Origin: Roseiarcus sp963809245
GTDB taxonomy: Bacteria > Pseudomonadota > Alphaproteobacteria > Rhizobiales > Beijerinckiaceae
Length of the DNA stretch: 64,000 nucleotides
Assembly: GCA_963809245.1 (NCBI GenBank)
Contig: CAWEIU010000003.1
Span: forward strand, 1,048,183 to 1,112,182
Direction of reading: 5' to 3'
In this document: positions 1-10,019 of the stretch, in pieces
Position numbering within the stretch: position 1 is the stretch's first letter
Layout of the letters: the number at the start of each line of letters is the position of its first letter
Notes under the pieces: model-generated
Database searches by the model: none
The model's input: the letters and a program-made list of their open reading frames with translations, nothing else
What the model was told of the DNA's origin: nothing
Position numbers and translations under genes: made by a program

Positions 1-928
1 GGCTCGACCAGCTCGATATGTGCATCCAGGGGAGCGGCCGGCCGAGCACCCCGCTCCACGATAAACTCCGGCCAATCCCCAGCGTCAGCCGCTTGCCTTT
101 ATGAGGGCCATAGGCCCCGAGGCGGCTCGGCGGCACGGGAAGGCGCGTTCCATCGCCCAGCACGACGTCCAGTCCCTCGCCGGCCTGCTCCACCGACGCG
201 GGGAGGAAATTCATCGACGGCGATCCTATGAACCCGGCGACGAACATGCTGGCGGGGCGGTGGTAGAGCTCCTGCGGCGGCCCCATCTGCTCGATGACGC
301 CGTTATTCATCACCACCACGCGATCGGCCATGGTCATGGCCTCGGTCTGGTCGTGCGTCACATAGATCGTCGTCGTTGGAAAGGCCTGGTGCAATCGTTT
401 GATCTCGGTGCGCATCTGCACCCGCAGCTTGGCGTCGAGATTGGAGAGCGGCTCGTCGAACAGAAACACCTTGGGATTGCGGACGATGGCGCGGCCCATG
501 GCCACGCGCTGCCGCTGGCCGCCCGAGAGTTGCCCCGGTCGGCGCGCCAGCAGGTCTCCAATATGCAACGTGCGGGCCGCCTCCTCCACCCGGCGGTTGA
601 TCTCGTCGCGCCCCATCTTCTGCTGCTCGAGGCAGAAGGCCACGTTTTCCCGCACGGTCATGTGCGGGTAAAGGGCGTAGTTCTGGAACACCATGGCGAT
701 GTCGCGCTGGCCGGGGCCGAGCTTGTTGACGACGCGATCGCCGATGAGGATCTGGCCGCCGCTGATGTGCTCGAGGCCAGCAATCATCCGCAGCGTCGTC
801 GACTTGCCGCATCCCGACGGCCCGACCAGGACCACGAACTCGTTGTCCGCAACGTCCAGATTGATACCGCGGACCACTCGCTGCGACTGATAGGTCTTGA
901 CGACGTTTTTGAGGGTCAAGGTGGTCAT
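1..928 (-). CDS. Sugar ABC transporter ATPase (UgpC/MalK type), partial, frameshifted
   Basis: ATPase that powers a CUT1-type carbohydrate importer at the inner membrane. From the ATG at 928 the protein begins MTTLTLKNVVKTYQ and shows Walker A GPSGCGKST (about residues 36-44), FQNYALYPHMTV, signature LSGGQRQRVAMGR (about 134), Walker B VFLFDEPLSNLD and the switch histidine in IYVTHDQTEAM. The start overlaps the stop of the GH127 gene (ATGA), so the two are translationally coupled. The gene runs off the window start. Near position 75 the frame breaks: the family motif GIRPEFIVERG is only readable after adding one base, while the actual frame gives GIGRSLSWSG. It is the last visible gene of the operon 6029 to 1. 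Confidence 0.88.
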   Translation of the reverse strand, partial: MTTLTLKNVVKTYQSQRVVRGINLDVADNEFVVLVGPSGCGKSTTLRMIAGLEHISGGQILIGDRVVNKLGPGQRDIAMVFQNYALYPHMTVRENVAFCLEQQKMGRDEINRRVEEAARTLHIGDLLARRPGQLSGGQRQRVAMGRAIVRNPKVFLFDEPLSNLDAKLRVQMRTEIKRLHQAFPTTTIYVTHDQTEAMTMADRVVVMNNGVIEQMGPPQELYHRPASMFVAGFIGSPSMNFLPASVEQAGEGLDVVLGDGTRLPVPPSRLGAYGPHKGKRLTLGIGRSLSWSGVLGRPLPWMHISSWSS

Positions 929-2869
929 GCCGCCTGCTCCGCCGCTTCGGGCAGCCAGACCAGCATCGCGCCGGCCGCCCGGTTCGCCCAGAGATGATAG
1001 GGTATCGCCTTGAAGCGGACCGGCTGGAGCCCGGGACGACTCGGTGCGATAAAGCGGCTTGCCCCAGGTAGCGACATCGCCGCGGAGCGCCGTCCCGGTA
1101 AGCGTGACGGCGCCGCCGAGCAGGTCCGGCTCGAAGACGGCATCGAACCGGGCGTTCGCCGGCAGGCGCAGTTGCTGCGGCTCGAAGCCAATGTCGGCCT
1201 CTTCGATGCAGTAGACGACCGGCCCACGCTTCAGCGCTACGCGTCCGGCGTCTTCGCTGACATTCGGATTGGCGTAAACCCGCTCGACCGGCATGTCGAA
1301 ATGAAGGCGAATCTCGTCCCCGCTCCGCCACTCGCGCTCGATAGCGAGATAGCCGCTCTCCGGCAGGCCGGCGAGGTCGAGGGGACTGCCGTTGAGGCTC
1401 GCCGTGGCCGACCGGCACCAGCCGGGAATGCGGAGACGGACGGCGAAGCGCGCCGCCGTCTCGGGCGAAATCGCAAGAGCAATATCGCCATCCCAGGGAT
1501 AGCGCGTCGTCTGCCTTAGTCGGACTGTCTGCCCGGCGACAACGGCCTCGGCGGTATTAGCGCCGTACAGATGGACGGCTAACTCATCGTCGTTGGTCGT
1601 ATAGAAATAGCTACCGAGCGAAGTTATCAGGCGCGCGATGTTGGTCGGACAGCAGGGACAGTAGTGCCATTTCCAGCGGCGATGCTGGCCGTGGCTCTCC
1701 AGCACGTTCTCATAGAAATAGTGCTCGCCATCGCGCGAGATACCCGACAGGGCGCCGTTGAACAGCTCGAGTTCCACCTGATCGACGAAGCGTCGGTCCA
1801 GTTCGAGCTGCGCCATGCGGTGGCTCCAGAAGGCCGTGGCGACGGCCGCGCAGGTCTCGGCGTAGGCGGATTCGTTCGGCAGGTCGAAGGCGCGGGTGAA
1901 GCCCTCATTCGCATGCGCCGGGCCGATGCCGCCGGTCACATACATCTGCCGCTGCGTCAGGTCATCGAACAGCCGGTTGCAGGCGACCAGCAGCGTCGGG
2001 TCGCTTGTCTCATAGGCGAGATCGGTCATCGCCGAGAAAAGATAGGTGGCGCGGACGGCATGGCCGACCACCTCTGTCTGCTCCCTCACCGGCATGTGCG
2101 CCTGGCTATAGGCATAGGCGCCGAAATGGTAGGCCGCCGGATCGTCGCCGCGCCGCCGCGCTTCTGCGTCGTAGTAGTGGGGCTGGCGGCCGCGCTCGTC
2201 GATGAAGTATTGGGCGAGCTTCAGATGCCGGGGATCGTTGGTCACGCGATAGAGCTTGACCAGCGCGATCTCGATCTCCTCGTGCGCCTCATAGCCCCGC
2301 AGCTTGCCATGTTCGACGCCGAAGGTGTCGATGATGTGGTCGACGGCGCGGATCATGACGTCAAGGAAGCGGCGCTTGCCGGTGGCCTCGTAAAAGGCGA
2401 CCGCCCCCTCGAGCAGGTGCCCCATTGAGTACATCTCATGCAGGTCGCGCAGATTGGTCCAGCGCTTGTCCGGCTCCCGCCGGATGAACCAGCTGTTGAG
2501 ATAGCCATCCGCCATCTGGCCATGCGCCAGCTTCTCGACGATGTCGTCGATCTTGGCCTCGAGATCGGCATTCGGGTATGCCTTGAGCGTATAGCTCGCC
2601 GCCTCGATCCACTTGCCGAAGTCGCTGTCGAAGAAATGCTGCATGGACAGGCCCGTCGGCTGGATCGGCCGCACCAGCGGCGCGGGCGGCTGATCGAAGT
2701 TCAGCACCTCCAGCCAGCCCTCCTCGTCGAGGCGCCGGTATTGCGACGGGATCGTCACCTTGCGGACCGTCTCGCTCCAGCTTTCCCAAAAGCCGCCGGC
2801 GAAATCGACCTTGGCATGATCGACGGGCACGTAGCGGTCGATACGGGGCGGGTTGGCCAATTCATTCAT
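925..2869 (-). CDS. GH127 beta-L-arabinofuranosidase-like glycoside hydrolase, frameshifted near the C terminus
   Basis: Predicted cytoplasmic glycoside hydrolase of family 127, about 648 residues, which would release L-arabinofuranose from oligosaccharides. From ATG 2869 it begins MNELANPPRIDRYVPV. Family hallmarks are the metal/nucleophile cysteine cluster CPCCPTNIAR near 1645 and the upstream E-x-C in AYAETCAAVATAF near 1850. The C-terminal family block (IPYHLWANRAAGAMLVWLP) is in another frame: near 1034 a +1 shift is needed to reach it and the stop at 925. Without the shift the frame runs straight into the downstream ATPase. It lies between permease and ATPase genes, so it probably acts on the sugar imported by this system. 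The family call is firm; the substrate is inferred. Confidence 0.85.
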
Positions 2870-2891
2870 CAACAACGACCTCAAAAAAGCG

Positions 2892-3765
2892 CTACTTCAC
2901 CGCGCCGGCCGTGAGACCACGCACGTAGTAGCGTTGGAGAAGCAGAAAAAGGACGAGGCAAGGCAACATAGTCAGGGCAATGCCGGCCTGCAGCGCGCCC
3001 CAATCGATCAGTCCGTAAATGCCAGAAGAGACGTTCACCAGCATGATCGGAAGCGTGAACTTATTCTGATCGGCGAGAAAGATCAGCGCCGCGAGAAACT
3101 CGTTCCAGGAATTGAGGAAAGCAAAGAGCGCAACCGTAGCCACGCCCGGCATCGCGATTGGCGCCATGATGCGGCGCATCAGCGTCCACTGCGAGGCGCC
3201 GTCGATGCGGGCGGCCTCGATCAGTGCGCGCGGCACGGTGTCGAAGGCGTTGCGCATCATGAAGACGGAAAACGGGAGCTGGAATGTCACATAGATCAGC
3301 GCCAGCCCGACCAGGCTGTTCTGGAGATGCAGCTGTTTCAGGATAATGAACAGCGGGGTGAGTATCGACTGAAACGGGATCATCATCGTCGCCATCATCA
3401 GCACGAACAGCGCCGTCTGCCCGGGAAAGCGGAATTTGGAGAAACCATAGCCGGCCGGCACCGATAGCAGCACGGTCAGGATCACCGTGCCGACGGCAAC
3501 AAACACCGAATTGCCGGAAAAGACCCACCAGCCGACATTTCCGCCCTGCAGGCGACGGTAAGAGTTCGAGCGAAAAGGCCTTGCCGATCAGCGATACGGG
3601 ATCCGCCAAGGCTTCCGCTGGCGGCTTAAAGGAGTTGGCGACCGACCAGACGATCGGCATCAGGAAGAACAGCGCCACGATGATGGCGACGAGGTAATAG
3701 GCTAGCGGGCCGACCCAGCGAACGGGCTCGCGAACTTCCCCCGTCTCGATGTCGGGCGCCGTCAT
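2892..3765 (-). CDS. Sugar ABC transporter permease (MalG type), frameshifted
   Basis: Second inner-membrane permease of the CUT1 importer, about 290 residues. The N-terminal part (MTAPDIETGEVREPVRW, then the membrane segment YYLVAIIVALFFLMPIVW) is read from ATG 3765. The remainder (VFVAVGTVILTVLLSVPAGYG to the end) is in another frame. The EAA loop that docks on the ATPase is intact: EAARIDGASQWTLMRRI. The break lies near 3555-3562, where CTCGAACTCTTAC would read LDSYRRL if one A were removed. The start overlaps the upstream permease stop by one base (TGATG). All residues expected of the family are present once the break is bridged, so this is either a recent mutation or a sequence error. 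Confidence 0.85.
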
Positions 3766-4709
3766 CAGCCGCTCTCCGGTCGGGTTTTGAGGAAGGCGAT
3801 CTGGAGGGAGCTGATCGCCACCAGCAGTACCAGCAGCATCATGGAAAGCGCCGAGCTATACCCCAGCCGATAGGAGGAAAAGGACGCGAGATAAATATCG
3901 AACACCGCTGAAATCGTACTGTTGTCGGGGCCGCCGCGCGTGATGATGAAGAACTGATCAAACGCCAGCATCGAGCCGGTGACGTTGAGCACCAGCGCCA
4001 GGATGATGGGGTTGCGCATCAGCGGTAGGGTAATGCGGGTGAACCGCCGCCAGGCATTGGCCCCGTCGATGCGCGCCGCCTCGTTGACCTCTGCCGGCAC
4101 GCTCTGCAAGCCTGTCAGCAGTATGACCATGGTGAACCCGGCTGATTTCCACGTCACCATCAGCACAATCACGGCGAGAGCCGACCAGAAATGGTCGAGC
4201 GGACGCGGCGCGCTGTTGACCAGGTGAATCATGCCCAGAAACTCGGCAAAGACGCCGCTGTCGGGGTTGAGCAGCCACATCCAGAGGGTAGACGCCGCAC
4301 TGAAGCCAATTACCACCGGCATGAAGTAGACGGTCCGAAACAGACCGGCGAACCGCATCGGCCGCTCCACCAGAAGCGCCAATGGAAAGGCTACTACGAA
4401 GATTGCCGTCGTCACCACCACGGTATAGAGGATGGTGAACTCGAAGCTCGACCAGAATTGGCTGTCGCCCAGCAGTTCCACGTAGTTGCGAAGACCGATG
4501 AACTTGGCCCGGCCGAGCAGCGGCCAGTTGTTGAAGCTCATCCAGAAGGTCATGCCTACGGGCAGCAGGAACAGCAGGCAAATGAAGAGCATGGCCGGCG
4601 AGACGAAGGCCAGCCCGAGCCATTCATGCGGCTCGCGCTCTTCAAGTTCCTCCGCTGACGCTATTTCGGTCCCGACCTGAACCTCGCTCTCGACAGTTGT
4701 TTCTGACAA
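3765..4709 (-). CDS. Sugar ABC transporter permease (MalF/UgpA type)
   Basis: First inner-membrane permease of the CUT1 importer, 314 residues with six hydrophobic segments, beginning AFVSPAMLFICLLFLLPVG and ending near SLQIAFLKTRPESG. The EAA motif is EAARIDGANAWRRFTRITL. I start it at a TTG at 4709 because GGAG lies seven bases upstream, and because the long frame continuing upstream to 6029 only exists through a frameshift in the binding-protein gene. It is followed by the MalG-type permease with a one-base overlap. This is the only CUT1 gene here apart from the MFS neighbour without a visible frame break. Confidence 0.85.
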   Translation of the reverse strand: MSETTVESEVQVGTEIASAEELEEREPHEWLGLAFVSPAMLFICLLFLLPVGMTFWMSFNNWPLLGRAKFIGLRNYVELLGDSQFWSSFEFTILYTVVVTTAIFVVAFPLALLVERPMRFAGLFRTVYFMPVVIGFSAASTLWMWLLNPDSGVFAEFLGMIHLVNSAPRPLDHFWSALAVIVLMVTWKSAGFTMVILLTGLQSVPAEVNEAARIDGANAWRRFTRITLPLMRNPIILALVLNVTGSMLAFDQFFIITRGGPDNSTISAVFDIYLASFSSYRLGYSSALSMMLLVLLVAISSLQIAFLKTRPESG

Positions 4710-4771
4710 GCTCAAGCTCCGACTGCTCTGGTGGTTTGCCGGCGAGAGACAATCGCGCCGGCAAACAGTTC

Positions 4772-6029
4772 TCAGTTCGGGTTGGTCCGGTCGAGAATCT
4801 TGGTGAAGTCGGCTTGAAGTCTTGGCGATGACGCCGTCGACGTTGTCACCGAAGATGGCGCCCTGCACCAGATTCACTAGGGGACCGGTGGGGCTGACCA
4901 ACAACTGGTCAGAGGCAAAGGTATAGGGCGTACGCGCATGGCCTAGCATGTCGTAGGCGATGAGATTGCGCTGGTCGAAATTGGCAAAGGCCTGCTGGGC
5001 CAAGTCGGTGCGCGGCGGCATGCCGGATTCCTCGGTGATCAGCACCTGCTGGGGAGGCTGCATGTAGAAATTGATGAAGTCCTCGGCCAGCTTCTTCTTG
5101 GAATCGGAAATGCCTTTGATCAGCACGATCTCATCGCCGCCGGCAAAGCTAGACTGCCCGCCCTTCGGGCCTGGAATCGGAAAAATGCCAAAATTGACAT
5201 TGGGATACTTCGCGTGCAGCAGATTGACGATGTACGAGCCGGTCATCAGGATGCCGGCCTTGCCCGAGGCGAAGGCGGCCACGGCGGCATTGCCGTCGCC
5301 GGAGCGTGACGTGGGATGGATGGCGCCGGCCTTCCACATGTCGCGATAGTCGGCGATCACCTCGCGCAGGGCGGGCGTATCGATCGTGGCCTTGAGGCCG
5401 TCATCGGACAAGAGATCGGCCTTGGCTGCCCAAATCTCGGGCATGAAATCATAGGCTAGCCAGCTGCCGGAGTTGGCGACGAAATAGAAGCCGTAGGTGT
5501 TGTTGCCGAGAGCGGTGATCTTCTTTGCGTCGGTAGCGATTTCGTCGAACGAGGTCGGCGGCTTGTTGGGATCGAGCCCGGCCTTGGCGAAGAGGTCCTT
5601 GTTGTAGGCGACAACCGAAGCATCCGGCAGGAACGGCACGCCGTACATATGATCCTGATAGGCGCCTAGGCGGATATGCGAGGGGCTCAGCGCCTTGAAA
5701 TAGGGCAGACCCTTGATGAAGTCGGTCAGATCCTCGAGTGTCCCGCCCGAGGCGAAGGTCGGGGTGTAGATGAGATCAAGCGCAGCGCCGTCGGGCGGAC
5801 TTCCGGCGGCGATGGCGGCGCCGAGCTTGGGAACCATCTGCTCGGCGGTGATCGGCGTCACGACAATCTTATCGCCGGGGTGCGCCTTGTCATAAAGGTC
5901 CGCCAGCTTCTGAAGGGGAGCCGCGGAGACAGTGCGCACCCACAGATTGAGCTCTTCGGCATGAGCAGACCCCAAGGCGCCTAGCGCAAACATAGCCGCT
6001 AGTCCGAGCGGCAATCGAACTCTAATCAT
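4772..6029 (-). CDS. Extracellular sugar-binding protein (family 1), frameshifted at the C terminus
   Basis: Periplasmic binding protein of the CUT1 importer, about 418 residues. Signal peptide MIRVRLPLGLAAMFALGAL with likely cleavage after AHA. A family-1 fold is indicated by YGVPFLPDASVVAYNKDLF and FASGKAGILMTGSY. A good ribosome site (GGGGGAG) precedes the ATG at 6029. Near 4820 the frame breaks: the read frame gives IAKTSSRLHQD, while dropping one base gives IAKLQADFTKILDRTNPN followed by TGA at 4772-4774, a normal end for the family. The uncorrected frame fuses this gene to the permease, giving an artificial 754-residue protein. First gene of the operon. Confidence 0.87.
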
Positions 6030-6211
6030 AGCGTTCTCCCCCCTGTGTCGTTAGACGGCATCAGACCCCACCAAAGCAAGCGTCGTCAAGGGCTTATGAC
6101 GCCGATCGGCATTCGGACCCCACGCTGATCTCCGGTCTGAGCGCCCTTGTCAAACGATACGCGCAATCACAACATACCTGCGGATCGCGTCTCAAAGTCG
6201 TGCGCACTCCG

Positions 6212-7474
6212 TTATAAATCGGTCCATTCTCGCTCCTGGCGGCTTTCCGTTCGGCGCCCTGCCGCCAGGCAAACCAAGCCAGCCACGCTGGCCACGGCGC
6301 AGGGCCAGAACAGAGAATGGTAGTCGTAGGCCTGCGCCCATGTGCCGGCCGCCAGACCCGCCAGCAACAGGCCGATCTGGTTGGTGTTCGAATAGAGCAC
6401 CGAGGCCGCCCCGACGCGATTTGGCATCAGGTCCTGCAAGTAGCTGATGCCGATGCAGCTCACGAAACCAATCCCGACCGCTCGCAGGGTTTGGGCCCAG
6501 ACGAGCCCCTCCACCGAAGGCGCCAGTGCGGCGGCCACGAAATAGAGCGCCATGGCGACGAAGCCGAGCATCATGCCTTTGTAGCCAAGAAAGTACGATA
6601 GCCGCACGGCTATGGCCATCATCACCGGCACCTCCAGCAGCGCGCAGAGGCTGGCCGCAAGGCCGACATCAAACTTCGATCCTGCAAATTCGGCCGTGAT
6701 GGCGATCGGCAACGCCACGGCGCCCATCCCAAGAGCCATGGCGAATAGCGTCAAACTGCTGGCCGCAAGCAGCACAGCAACGCCAAGGCGGGGGCTGACG
6801 ATTGCCGCGCCAACCGATGCGGGGGCGGCCACGCGTTTCAGCGTCAGCGGCGCGACGGCAAGGCCGCTGCAGAGGGCGCTGACCCAGAAAAGGGCATTGT
6901 AATTGTCCTCGCGGACTACGATGGCGCCAAGCGCCGGACCAATCCCCCAGGCGAGCGAGAAGCTCGCCCGCAGCAGCGTGATGCTTCGGGCTACCGCCAA
7001 GGGATTGGCTTCGGCGGCCTGAACCTTGGCGACCGCAAAGAGGAGCGGGAACGCAGCCGCGCCCATGCCGAGCGGCACGGCGGCGACCAGGCACAGCAGA
7101 ACGAAATCGGTCGTGGTCGTCAGCAACGCGTAGCCCACGCTGCCGGCTGCGAGCGTCACCAGCAGTGGCCACAGCGACGGGCGACGATCGAACCAGGCGC
7201 CGAGGAGCATGCTGATCGCGATGGCTCCTCCGGCCCGCACCGTGAGGAAGATTCCGACCGCAAGGGGGCCCATGTGCGCCCGCTCGACCGCGAAGAGGGT
7301 GTTGTATGGCAGGCTCATCGAGTCTCGAAAGCCGACCAAGACGCTCGCAGCGAGGAGGGGCAGGAAAAAGGGTATTTCTGCGAGGGTTTGAAAGGATTGA
7401 AGGCGAGACCTCCAGGGTCCGGACCCCGGAACGGTTGACTGCAACGGTATTGGCATGGGGAAGTCCCTTGCCAC
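6212..7474 (-). CDS. MFS transporter, sugar-efflux (SetA/SetB-like)
   Basis: Inner-membrane major facilitator protein of 420 residues with about twelve hydrophobic segments. Loop 2-3 carries GAWFDRRPSLWPLL, the MFS motif A position, and RDSMSLPYNTLF resembles sugar efflux transporters of the Set family. An alternative start at MPIPLQS (7456) is possible. It lies 95 bases downstream of the LacI-type regulator and upstream of the sugar importer, all on the same strand. It may export excess sugar or sugar analogues during catabolism. Family assignment is moderate; substrate unknown. Confidence 0.75.
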   Translation of the reverse strand: MARDFPMPIPLQSTVPGSGPWRSRLQSFQTLAEIPFFLPLLAASVLVGFRDSMSLPYNTLFAVERAHMGPLAVGIFLTVRAGGAIAISMLLGAWFDRRPSLWPLLVTLAAGSVGYALLTTTTDFVLLCLVAAVPLGMGAAAFPLLFAVAKVQAAEANPLAVARSITLLRASFSLAWGIGPALGAIVVREDNYNALFWVSALCSGLAVAPLTLKRVAAPASVGAAIVSPRLGVAVLLAASSLTLFAMALGMGAVALPIAITAEFAGSKFDVGLAASLCALLEVPVMMAIAVRLSYFLGYKGMMLGFVAMALYFVAAALAPSVEGLVWAQTLRAVGIGFVSCIGISYLQDLMPNRVGAASVLYSNTNQIGLLLAGLAAGTWAQAYDYHSLFWPCAVASVAGLVCLAAGRRTESRQEREWTDL

Positions 7475-7569
7475 ACCGGGGTGCGAATGTCGTAGACGGT
7501 TCTGGGCGAACAGTCGGTATCACTGCATTGTGATTTTAACTACCGCGCAGCCGATATCCCGCGCCTATG

Positions 7570-8625
7570 TCACTTGCTCCGGACTTTAGTCCGCCCGACG
7601 TTTTCAGGACTCGCGCGATCGAACGCGAACATCGGCGGCGGACCTGCGGAATCCCGCCGCGCCAGCTCGCACGGAAACAGGATCGACTCGGTTGGACCGG
7701 ATTCGAGCACCGCCGAAACCGCAGCCCTGGCGATTCGTCCGACTGGCTGGACAATTGTGGTCAGGCGGGGGGTGACAAGGTCGGCGAGCGGAATGTCGTC
7801 GAACCCGACAATAGACACGTCGCGCGGCGCCACCATGCCGCGATCCGCCGCGAGCCTCAGCGCGCCGATCGCTTGTTGGTCTGAACTGGCGAAAATCGCG
7901 GTCGGCGGCGGGGAGCGTCGGCCCAACAACTCGGCGGCGGCGGTTCTGCCACTCGCATAGTCGAACTCGCCGTAGGCGATGTAGTCTTCGAGCTTGAGAT
8001 CGTCGGCGGCGAAAACCGGCGCCATCGCCTCGACGAAGCCGGTCAGCCGCGCGCTGGCCGTGGCGGATTGTTGCGGGCCCGCGATAAAGGCGATGCGCCG
8101 GTGCCCCAGCGAAAGCAGGAAGTCCACGGCGATTTTCGAGCCGGCGCGGTGATCGGCCGAAATGACTGGCGCGCCCGCCACCGGCCGGTCGACGACGACG
8201 ATGCTCGCGCCTGGGACGCTCGGGACTTCTTTCGCGGCCACGCTCGGCAGAAGGATCACGCCATCGACCTTGCGGCGTACGAGCTCGGCGACATGCTCCT
8301 TCTCCGCCTCGGCGTCCTCGTCGGAGCTGACAAAGAAAACGCTGTATCCGAGCGACTTCGCTTCGTTCTCGATCCCTTGCATGAGCTCGGCGAAAAAGGG
8401 ATTCCGGATGTCGGGAATGACAACGCCGATCGCGCGGATCGATTTCCTGCGCATACTCTGGGCGAGCGGATCGGGGCGATAGCCGAGTTCGGCGATCACC
8501 TGCTGCACCCTTTCCCGTCTGGCCGCGGTCACGGAGGGGTGATCGTTGAGAACGCGCGAAACCGTGCCGACCGACACTCCGGCCCTCCGCGCCACGTCCT
8601 TGATCCCAACCCATTGCCTGGACAA
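7570..8625 (-). CDS. LacI-family transcriptional regulator
   Basis: Sugar-responsive repressor of 351 residues. The N-terminal helix-turn-helix and hinge are IKDVARRAGVSVGTVSRV and ELGYRPDPLAQSMRRK; the rest is a periplasmic-binding-protein fold (VIPDIRNPFFAELMQGIE, VDRPVAGAPVIS, VSIVGFDDIPLADL). The frame extends upstream to an ATG at 8820, but those 65 residues are basic and unlike the family. A TTG at 8625 preceded by GGGGAG gives a normal LacI length, so I use it. It is divergent from the CUT2 operon and upstream of the MFS/CUT1 block, so it probably controls one or both. Confidence 0.88.
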   Translation of the reverse strand: MSRQWVGIKDVARRAGVSVGTVSRVLNDHPSVTAARRERVQQVIAELGYRPDPLAQSMRRKSIRAIGVVIPDIRNPFFAELMQGIENEAKSLGYSVFFVSSDEDAEAEKEHVAELVRRKVDGVILLPSVAAKEVPSVPGASIVVVDRPVAGAPVISADHRAGSKIAVDFLLSLGHRRIAFIAGPQQSATASARLTGFVEAMAPVFAADDLKLEDYIAYGEFDYASGRTAAAELLGRRSPPPTAIFASSDQQAIGALRLAADRGMVAPRDVSIVGFDDIPLADLVTPRLTTIVQPVGRIARAAVSAVLESGPTESILFPCELARRDSAGPPPMFAFDRASPENVGRTKVRSK

Positions 8626-8846
8626 TGATCTCCCCGCGTTTCGCGAGCGGCTGCGCCCGGTCGCTCGCCTCCGGGATAACGACGAGCCGTACCGTAGAGC
8701 CAAAAAATCTCGACCGTCCATAGGCTTCCGCATCCCGCCCGGCCGCTTCGCGGCGCGCAACGCGGATCGCGTCAAAAAAATCAACTCTTCGCGAGCGGCG
8801 AAGCAAGAGGGCTTGCGCATATCTAAAAACTGCTCAACCTTGTCGT

Positions 8847-8860
8847 TGGAAACGATTCAT
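8847..8860. promoter_or_regulatory. Putative LacI-family operator
   Basis: TGGAAACGATTCAT contains the palindrome GAA-N-CG-N-TTC centred on CG at 8853-8854, the usual form of LacI-family operators. It lies in the 301-base divergent gap between the LacI gene start (8625) and the CUT2 binding-protein start (8927), about 70 bases before the latter. This suggests repression of the CUT2 operon by the adjacent regulator. No second good match was seen upstream of the CUT1 binding-protein gene. Confidence 0.55.
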
Positions 8861-8926
8861 TTCGACCGTCCGGGCGTGCAGACGCGATCGGCTCGTTTCC
8901 AGTGGGAAGCGCAAAGGGAGGATGGG

Positions 8927-9964
8927 ATGCTCAAGAAACTATCGGTGGCGGCGATTGCACTGGCCGTCTCAGTGACGGGCGCCGTTGCAGGAGGCCCTCT
9001 CGACACTTCGAAAGTCCCCAGCGACATCAAGGCGGGCGGCAAGCACTACACGATCGCGACGGTCGTCAAAGTCGACGGCATCGCTTGGTTCGACCGCATG
9101 CGTGAGGGAATCAACGAGTTCAAGGCGGACACGGGGAACGACGTTTGGGAAGTCGGACCGAGCCAAGCCGACGCCGCGGCGCAAGTGCAGATCGTGGAGA
9201 ATCTCATCGCCCAGGGAGTCGACGCGATCTGCATCGTCCCCTTCTCCGTCGAAGCCGTCGAGCCGGTGCTGAAGAAGGCGCGCGAGCACGGGATCGTCGT
9301 CATTTCGCACGAAGCCTCGAACATTCAGAACGTCGACTACGACATCGAAGCCTTCGACAACAAGGCTTACGGCGCCAAGCTGATGGAAGTTCTGGCCAAG
9401 CAAATGGGCGGCAAGGGCAAGTACATCGCCACCGTCGGCAGCCTCACCTCCAAGTCGCAAAACGAGTGGATCGACGGCGGCATCGCTTATCAGAAGGAAC
9501 ATTACCCGCAAATGTCGCAGGCGACCAACCGCCTGGAGACCTATGACGACGCCGACCAGGACTACAACAAACTGAAGGAAGCGTTGACGACCTATCCTGA
9601 TATCACCGGCATTCTCGGCGCCCCGATGCCAACCTCCGCCGGCGCCGGACGTCTGATCGCCGAGCGCAACCTCAAAGGCAAGGTGTTCTTCGCCGGCACC
9701 GGCCTCGTCTCCGTCGCCGGCAAGTATCTGAACGACGGCGACATCTCCTACATCCAGTTCTGGGACCCGGCCGCAGCCGGCTATGCGATGAACGAGCTGG
9801 CGGTGATGGCGCTCAACAAGAAGAACGCGGACATCAAGGCGGGCCTAAACCTCGGGCTGCCCGGCTACCAGAAATTGACGACCGACGCCACCAAGTCGAA
9901 CCTGCTATTCGGCTCGGGTTGGGTCGGCGTCACCAAGGACAACATGAAAGACTACAACTTCTGA
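8927..9964 (+). CDS. Sugar ABC transporter substrate-binding protein (CUT2, autoinducer-2/rhamnose-type)
   Basis: Periplasmic binding protein of 345 residues in the LsrB/RhaS-like group. Signal peptide MLKKLSVAAIALAVSVTG, cleavage near AVAGG. Family features include VEVGP-like VWEVGPSQADAAAQVQ, QGVDAICIVPFSVEAVEPVL and HEASNIQNVDYDIEAFDN. The ATG at 8927 has GGGAGG upstream; the longer frame from 8546 is antisense to the LacI gene and is not used. It starts a tightly packed operon running through ATPase, two permeases, kinase and mutarotase. The sugar is not identified; the FucU/RbsD partner suggests an aldose such as a pentose or deoxyhexose. Confidence 0.9.
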   Translation: MLKKLSVAAIALAVSVTGAVAGGPLDTSKVPSDIKAGGKHYTIATVVKVDGIAWFDRMREGINEFKADTGNDVWEVGPSQADAAAQVQIVENLIAQGVDAICIVPFSVEAVEPVLKKAREHGIVVISHEASNIQNVDYDIEAFDNKAYGAKLMEVLAKQMGGKGKYIATVGSLTSKSQNEWIDGGIAYQKEHYPQMSQATNRLETYDDADQDYNKLKEALTTYPDITGILGAPMPTSAGAGRLIAERNLKGKVFFAGTGLVSVAGKYLNDGDISYIQFWDPAAAGYAMNELAVMALNKKNADIKAGLNLGLPGYQKLTTDATKSNLLFGSGWVGVTKDNMKDYNF

Positions 9965-9968
9965 TCCT

Positions 9969-9998
9969 GGGGCGGGGCGACTCCGCGCGAGCCGCCCC
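9969..9998 (+). other. Intercistronic hairpin after the CUT2 binding-protein gene
   Basis: GGGGCGG at 9969-9975 pairs with CCGCCCC at 9992-9998; a second small inverted repeat (GCCGCC / GGCGGC) follows at about 9999-10016. The pair sits just after the binding-protein stop and before the ATPase start at 10020, with no T-run. This position is typical of structures that stabilise the binding-protein mRNA or reduce read-through, giving more binding protein than ATPase. Confidence 0.5.
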
Positions 9999-10019
9999 GC
10001 CGCCAGACCGGCGGCGGAC

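Noticed and set aside
101..997. Long plus-strand open frame of 298 codons
   Set aside because: Antisense to the ABC ATPase and GH127 genes; His/Arg/Ala-rich text without family similarity, as expected for antisense frames in GC-rich DNA.
3765..6029. A 754-residue fusion of sugar-binding protein and permease
   Set aside because: The fusion exists only through a one-base shift near 4820. Dropping one base gives a normal binding-protein end with TGA at 4772, and the permease has its own TTG with a ribosome site.
8626..8820. Upstream ATG start for the LacI gene at 8820
   Set aside because: Adds 65 basic residues not found in LacI proteins and covers the divergent promoter; TTG 8625 with GGGGAG fits better.
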